8,744 nucleotides of DNA, taken from an uncultured Eggerthellaceae bacterium. Lineage in GTDB: Bacteria > Actinomycetota > Coriobacteriia > Coriobacteriales > Eggerthellaceae. Of the stretch, positions 6,562-8,744 are shown one piece after another (the first letter of the stretch is position 1; each line of letters starts with the position of its first letter). The notes beneath the pieces are model-generated. The model was not told the DNA's origin and ran no database searches. It worked only from the letters and a program-made list of their open reading frames with translations. Made by a program: the position numbers and the translations under genes. The DNA is taken from NCBI GenBank assembly GCA_934630485.1, contig CAKTWD010000072.1, forward strand, positions 1 to 8,744. The letters are read 5' to 3'.

Positions 6562-6894
6562 ATGTCCGAAACGATCGAGTCGATCTCGAAAGCGATTGAC
6601 GAGAACAACCAGTTCAACGGCTACTGGATTGGCTATCTGTATTGCAAGAAGGATTCGCTCACCTTCAGCATTGACAATCACTATGGCATTCCCGGAACCG
6701 ACATCACCAAGCCGGTAGGCGAGATGTCGTTCGAGGAAATCGTCGATTTCAACATCGAGATTGACGACATGACCGACACCATGATCGATCATGTTGTTGA
6801 ATCGCGTCCCGGTCTTGTCGAGTTCTTCTTCGAATCGGGTTCCGCCCGCATCGACGCTAAGAAAGTTCATTGGCTGTCGTACGAAGGCTACTAA
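6562..6894 (+). CDS. Small acidic protein of unknown function
   Basis: I do not recognise this 110-aa protein. The frame is open further upstream, but the ATG at 6562 has an excellent Shine-Dalgarno (GGAAGGGG, 6548-6555) at six-base spacing, and codon use becomes host-like there. The protein is strongly acidic (about 21 Asp/Glu against 8 Lys/Arg), has no signal peptide or membrane segment, and should be cytoplasmic. Notable stretches are GYWIGYLYCKKDSLTF (20-35), a central Asp/Glu/Ile-rich helix (EEIVDFNIEIDDMTDTMID, 58-76) and an aromatic end (WLSYEGY). The alternating pattern suggests a compact alpha/beta fold. It is divergent from the permease, with about 240 bases between the two start codons, and its own promoter should lie there, though I saw no clear -35/-10 pair. 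Confidence 0.75.
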   Translation: MSETIESISKAIDENNQFNGYWIGYLYCKKDSLTFSIDNHYGIPGTDITKPVGEMSFEEIVDFNIEIDDMTDTMIDHVVESRPGLVEFFFESGSARIDAKKVHWLSYEGY

Positions 6895-6977
6895 CCGCCG
6901 CTGCGCTTTCAGTGGGTTAAGCTGGTCACTGAGACTTCCTGTGCGGTGCGTGGCCGAAGGATCTGCTAAACGAAAAC

Positions 6978-7007
6978 AAGGGCTCGGATGAAATCATCCG
7001 AGCCCTT
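6978..7007. terminator. Terminator hairpin shared by convergent genes
   Basis: AAGGGCTCGGAT (6978-6989) pairs perfectly with 6996-7007 across a GAAATC loop. It lies between the acidic-protein gene (stop at 6894) and the convergent lipoprotein gene (stop at 7053). The T-rich tail is better on the minus strand (GTTTTCGTTT) than on the plus strand (GCGGTTTCC). It is therefore probably the main terminator of the lipoprotein gene and a partial one for the other. Confidence 0.8.
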
Positions 7008-7052
7008 GCGGTTTCCGGCGCTTTCGGTTTCGTGTCTTGCTAAACGCTCTCG

Positions 7053-7835
7053 TTACTTATCGTCGCGGTTGTAGATGCCGGTGAAACCCTCAAGCCTGAC
7101 CATCTTGCCGTTGTCGTCGTAGAAGCAATCGTAAGCGAAACCCGACTCACCATCTTCGAACAGCAGGGTGACGCGGTCGATGGCGGTGACGTCCCATGTC
7201 TTCAGAGTGGACTCTTCCTTGTTGTCCCAAACGATGGTGCCATTGGCCTTAAGGGTGAAGGAGTCTTTGGGGTTGTCTTCATTGGTCCAGTGGGTGTCGA
7301 CGATTTTAGCGAGTTCCTTGTTGTAGTCGCCTCGGATGTACCACGTGCCGCTCACAAGGTCGTAGCACGTCATGGGATCGTTGAAAATCAGATCGAAGTT
7401 ACCTTCGCCCTCCTCAGCGGGGATCAGATGGTTGTCTTCGACGGCGCTGGGATATCCGTATTCGTTAAGCTGCTTTCCGTCGGCATCAACGAACACTGGG
7501 GCCAAGGGAAGGAGGTTCTCGAAATACAATCCGCCCTTTGACCTGTCGCCGTCAACGTACCACATGTCGGACTCGCCGCTTGGCTTGCCGTGATCGGTGC
7601 TCGATCCGGCTTCCAGATAGATTGGATTGGTGTTGGCTGCAGGCTCGAGTTTCTTCGTTGATGCGCTTGCCGAGCTAGTGGATGCATTCGACCCTTGGGA
7701 TGCACCGCCGGATTTGCCTCCGCCGCAAGCGGTAAGACCAAATGCGAGTACCGCCGTCAAAACAGCGATGGCCAAAACCATGAGGGATTTTTGCGCCGTG
7801 CGCTCGCGCGATTTCAATGCAGTTGATTGTTTCAT
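7053..7835 (-). CDS. Putative lipoprotein of unknown function
   Basis: The 260-aa product starts with a lipoprotein signal peptide: a basic N-region (MKQSTALKSRERTAQK), a hydrophobic core (18-34) and the lipobox LTAC, with Cys37 as the lipidated residue. It would be exported, acylated and trimmed by signal peptidase II. A Gly/Ser-rich tether (38-60) links the anchor to a mostly beta-rich acidic domain. Two similar short motifs, MWYVDGDRSK (91-100) and TWYIRGDYNK (164-173), and a pair VFVDADGK / CFYDDNGK (114-121, 237-244) suggest internal duplication. The end (SFTLKANGTIVWDN...FTGIYNRDD) is reminiscent of ligand- or polymer-contacting beta domains, but I cannot name a family. The frame extends 25 codons upstream, but the ATG at 7833-7835 has GGAG (7841-7844) at five-base spacing and places the signal peptide correctly. 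Confidence 0.85.
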   Translation of the reverse strand: MKQSTALKSRERTAQKSLMVLAIAVLTAVLAFGLTACGGGKSGGASQGSNASTSSASASTKKLEPAANTNPIYLEAGSSTDHGKPSGESDMWYVDGDRSKGGLYFENLLPLAPVFVDADGKQLNEYGYPSAVEDNHLIPAEEGEGNFDLIFNDPMTCYDLVSGTWYIRGDYNKELAKIVDTHWTNEDNPKDSFTLKANGTIVWDNKEESTLKTWDVTAIDRVTLLFEDGESGFAYDCFYDDNGKMVRLEGFTGIYNRDDK

Positions 7836-7866
7836 GGCTGCTCCTATCATTCTCGTTCGTCCTTTG

Positions 7867-7872
7867 ATTGTA
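7867..7872 (-). promoter_or_regulatory. Possible -10 box of the lipoprotein gene
   Basis: On the minus strand TACAAT matches five of six consensus bases and lies about 30 bases before the start codon. No recognisable -35 box lies 16-18 bases upstream of it. An inverted repeat (7899-7916) is centred near -47 instead, which would fit a promoter that needs an activator. Confidence 0.35.
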
Positions 7873-7898
7873 AGAATGCGGGCATCTAGCCGCGAGGT

Positions 7899-7916
7899 CT
7901 TCACGTCCATGTGAAG
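7899..7916. promoter_or_regulatory. Inverted repeat, possible operator
   Basis: CTTCAC and GTGAAG form a perfect six-base inverted repeat across six bases in the intergenic region between the lipoprotein and NA37 genes. Two related shorter palindromes occur in the same region: TTCATTGTGAA (7949-7959) and TTCATCGCGAA (8015-8025). The shared TTCA/TGAA half-sites could be regulator contacts, but no regulator gene is present to assign. Confidence 0.3.
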
Positions 7917-8039
7917 TGGGACGAATGCGCCTTCTGTCCCATTCTTTGTTCATTGTGAATGCTCGGCTTTGGTTTGCTCGCGCGCGTTTCATAAGGTAAT
8001 GTTTGTTCCCGTTGTTCATCGCGAAAGAGAGCCGGTTTC

Positions 8040-8744
8040 ATGTTCAAGATCAATCATGCCATCCTCCATGTATTCGATTTCATTTCGTGCGTGAACGTGT
8101 ACTCCCGGGAGGAGCTTGACCTTTCGGATAAGAACGTGAAGTCGTATGTGCAGCGTGTTGCTAAGCACGCACTGGGCAACATCGACAACAAAAGGGGCGA
8201 GTTCGAACCCGAGAGCGGTTTTAAAAACGAACTTTCCGATTACCTGAACGGGCATAACGACTTCATCGCCTTGTCGCTGATGATTGCTGAATTCATCGGA
8301 AGCGAGCTTAGCCGCATGGAGCATCCGGTTTCCAGCGACTTGCTTGTTGTCGATTTCGAGGACACGCCAAAGGCCCCTAAGGTTTCCGCCGAGGATTTGG
8401 AGGAAATGTCCGAGGAAGAGGCTGCGGCTGCTCAGGCCGAGCTTGATGCCGCGTATGCGGGACGCAGCGCCCGCTACTTCGGATTGCTGTTGCTTGAGAG
8501 CAAGCCAGCTTTCATGCATGAAGTGGGTAGGGGCGACGACGGCTCTTCGGTGAATCGCATCGAGCGTCATCATGCCATCTTGCCGAGCCCTTCCCAGAAG
8601 ATTTCTTCGTTCGCGCTGGTGGATGTTCGCAACATGTCGGTTCAGTTCGTTGACAAAGCCCGCGAAATCGCAGGTGAAGAGCGCTGGCTTATCCCTCAAG
8701 GCCTGCTTCAGTGCACGATGGAGGCCTCCAGTAAGGAGCTCATC
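8040..8744 (+). CDS. NA37-family nucleoid-associated protein, 5' part
   Basis: The frame runs from the ATG at 8040 to the window edge, giving 235 residues without a stop, so the gene is cut by the window. Proteins of this family (YejK/NdpA type, NA37) bind the nucleoid; their exact role is unclear. Recognisable family parts are the start INHAILHVFD, the early acidic LDLSDKNVKSYV, the SSDLLVVDFE strand block (about 98-107), RYFGLLLLESKPAFMHEV (about 147-164) and HHAILPSPSQKISSFALVDV. Between the last two strands sits an acidic Ala/Glu-rich insert (about 110-143, with EEMSEEEAAAAQAEL), probably a flexible or helical linker. The Shine-Dalgarno is weak (AAAGAGAG, 8024-8031). The gene is divergent from the lipoprotein and has about 200 bases of shared upstream region. 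Confidence 0.82.
   Translation, partial: MFKINHAILHVFDFISCVNVYSREELDLSDKNVKSYVQRVAKHALGNIDNKRGEFEPESGFKNELSDYLNGHNDFIALSLMIAEFIGSELSRMEHPVSSDLLVVDFEDTPKAPKVSAEDLEEMSEEEAAAAQAELDAAYAGRSARYFGLLLLESKPAFMHEVGRGDDGSSVNRIERHHAILPSPSQKISSFALVDVRNMSVQFVDKAREIAGEERWLIPQGLLQCTMEASSKELI

Noticed and set aside
6964..7047. Direct repeat TGCTAAACG on both sides of the terminator at 6978-7007
   Set aside because: Only nine bases, with no transposon-like content between the copies. It is compatible with chance.
8016..8699. 227-codon minus-strand frame opposite the NA37 gene
   Set aside because: The plus strand carries clear NA37 family blocks across the same bases. The minus frame has no family features.

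Overview
The window looks like an ordinary stretch of chromosome from a moderately GC-rich anaerobic bacterium, most likely a gut actinobacterium of the Coriobacteriia (Eggerthellaceae-like). That assignment is an inference. It rests on the lspA-rluD pair, the fused coaBC followed by a DegV protein, a superoxide reductase in place of an aerobic detoxification enzyme, the codon choice, and a Gram-positive-style lipoprotein with a Ser/Gly-rich tether. No sequence comparison could be run.

Left part (1-3767): a rightward cluster of housekeeping genes. It holds the 3' end of lspA (signal peptidase II), an RluA/RluD-type pseudouridine synthase starting on the base after the lspA stop, a bifunctional coaBC, and a DegV/FakB-type fatty-acid-binding protein whose ribosome binding site overlaps the coaBC stop. 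The cluster ends at a strong intrinsic terminator (3688-3713). A leftward superoxide reductase gene (desulfoferrodoxin) faces it.

Middle part (about 4170-5400): a gene-poor and visibly more AT-rich accessory spot around a tRNA-Pro(GGG) gene that has its own promoter and terminator. Just downstream is what looks like the decayed C-terminal end of a tyrosine integrase on the minus strand. An imperfect copy of the tRNA 3' end lies about 370 bp away, next to a fragmentary Sel1-like gene. I read this as the scar of an old tRNA-targeted mobile element. A small Cys-containing reading frame of doubtful status lies upstream of the tRNA.

Right part (5399-8744): a leftward AEC-family permease, a small acidic orphan protein transcribed rightward, a strong hairpin between convergent genes, a leftward lipoprotein of unknown function, and the 5' part of a rightward NA37-family nucleoid-associated protein. 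The last two are divergent, and several short palindromes lie in the region between them.

I found no CRISPR array, intact mobile element, toxin-antitoxin pair, or convincing new multi-gene system. The most unusual part is the tRNA-Pro scar. The proteins of unknown function (110-aa acidic protein, lipoprotein, Sel1-like fragment) are the other items worth following up.
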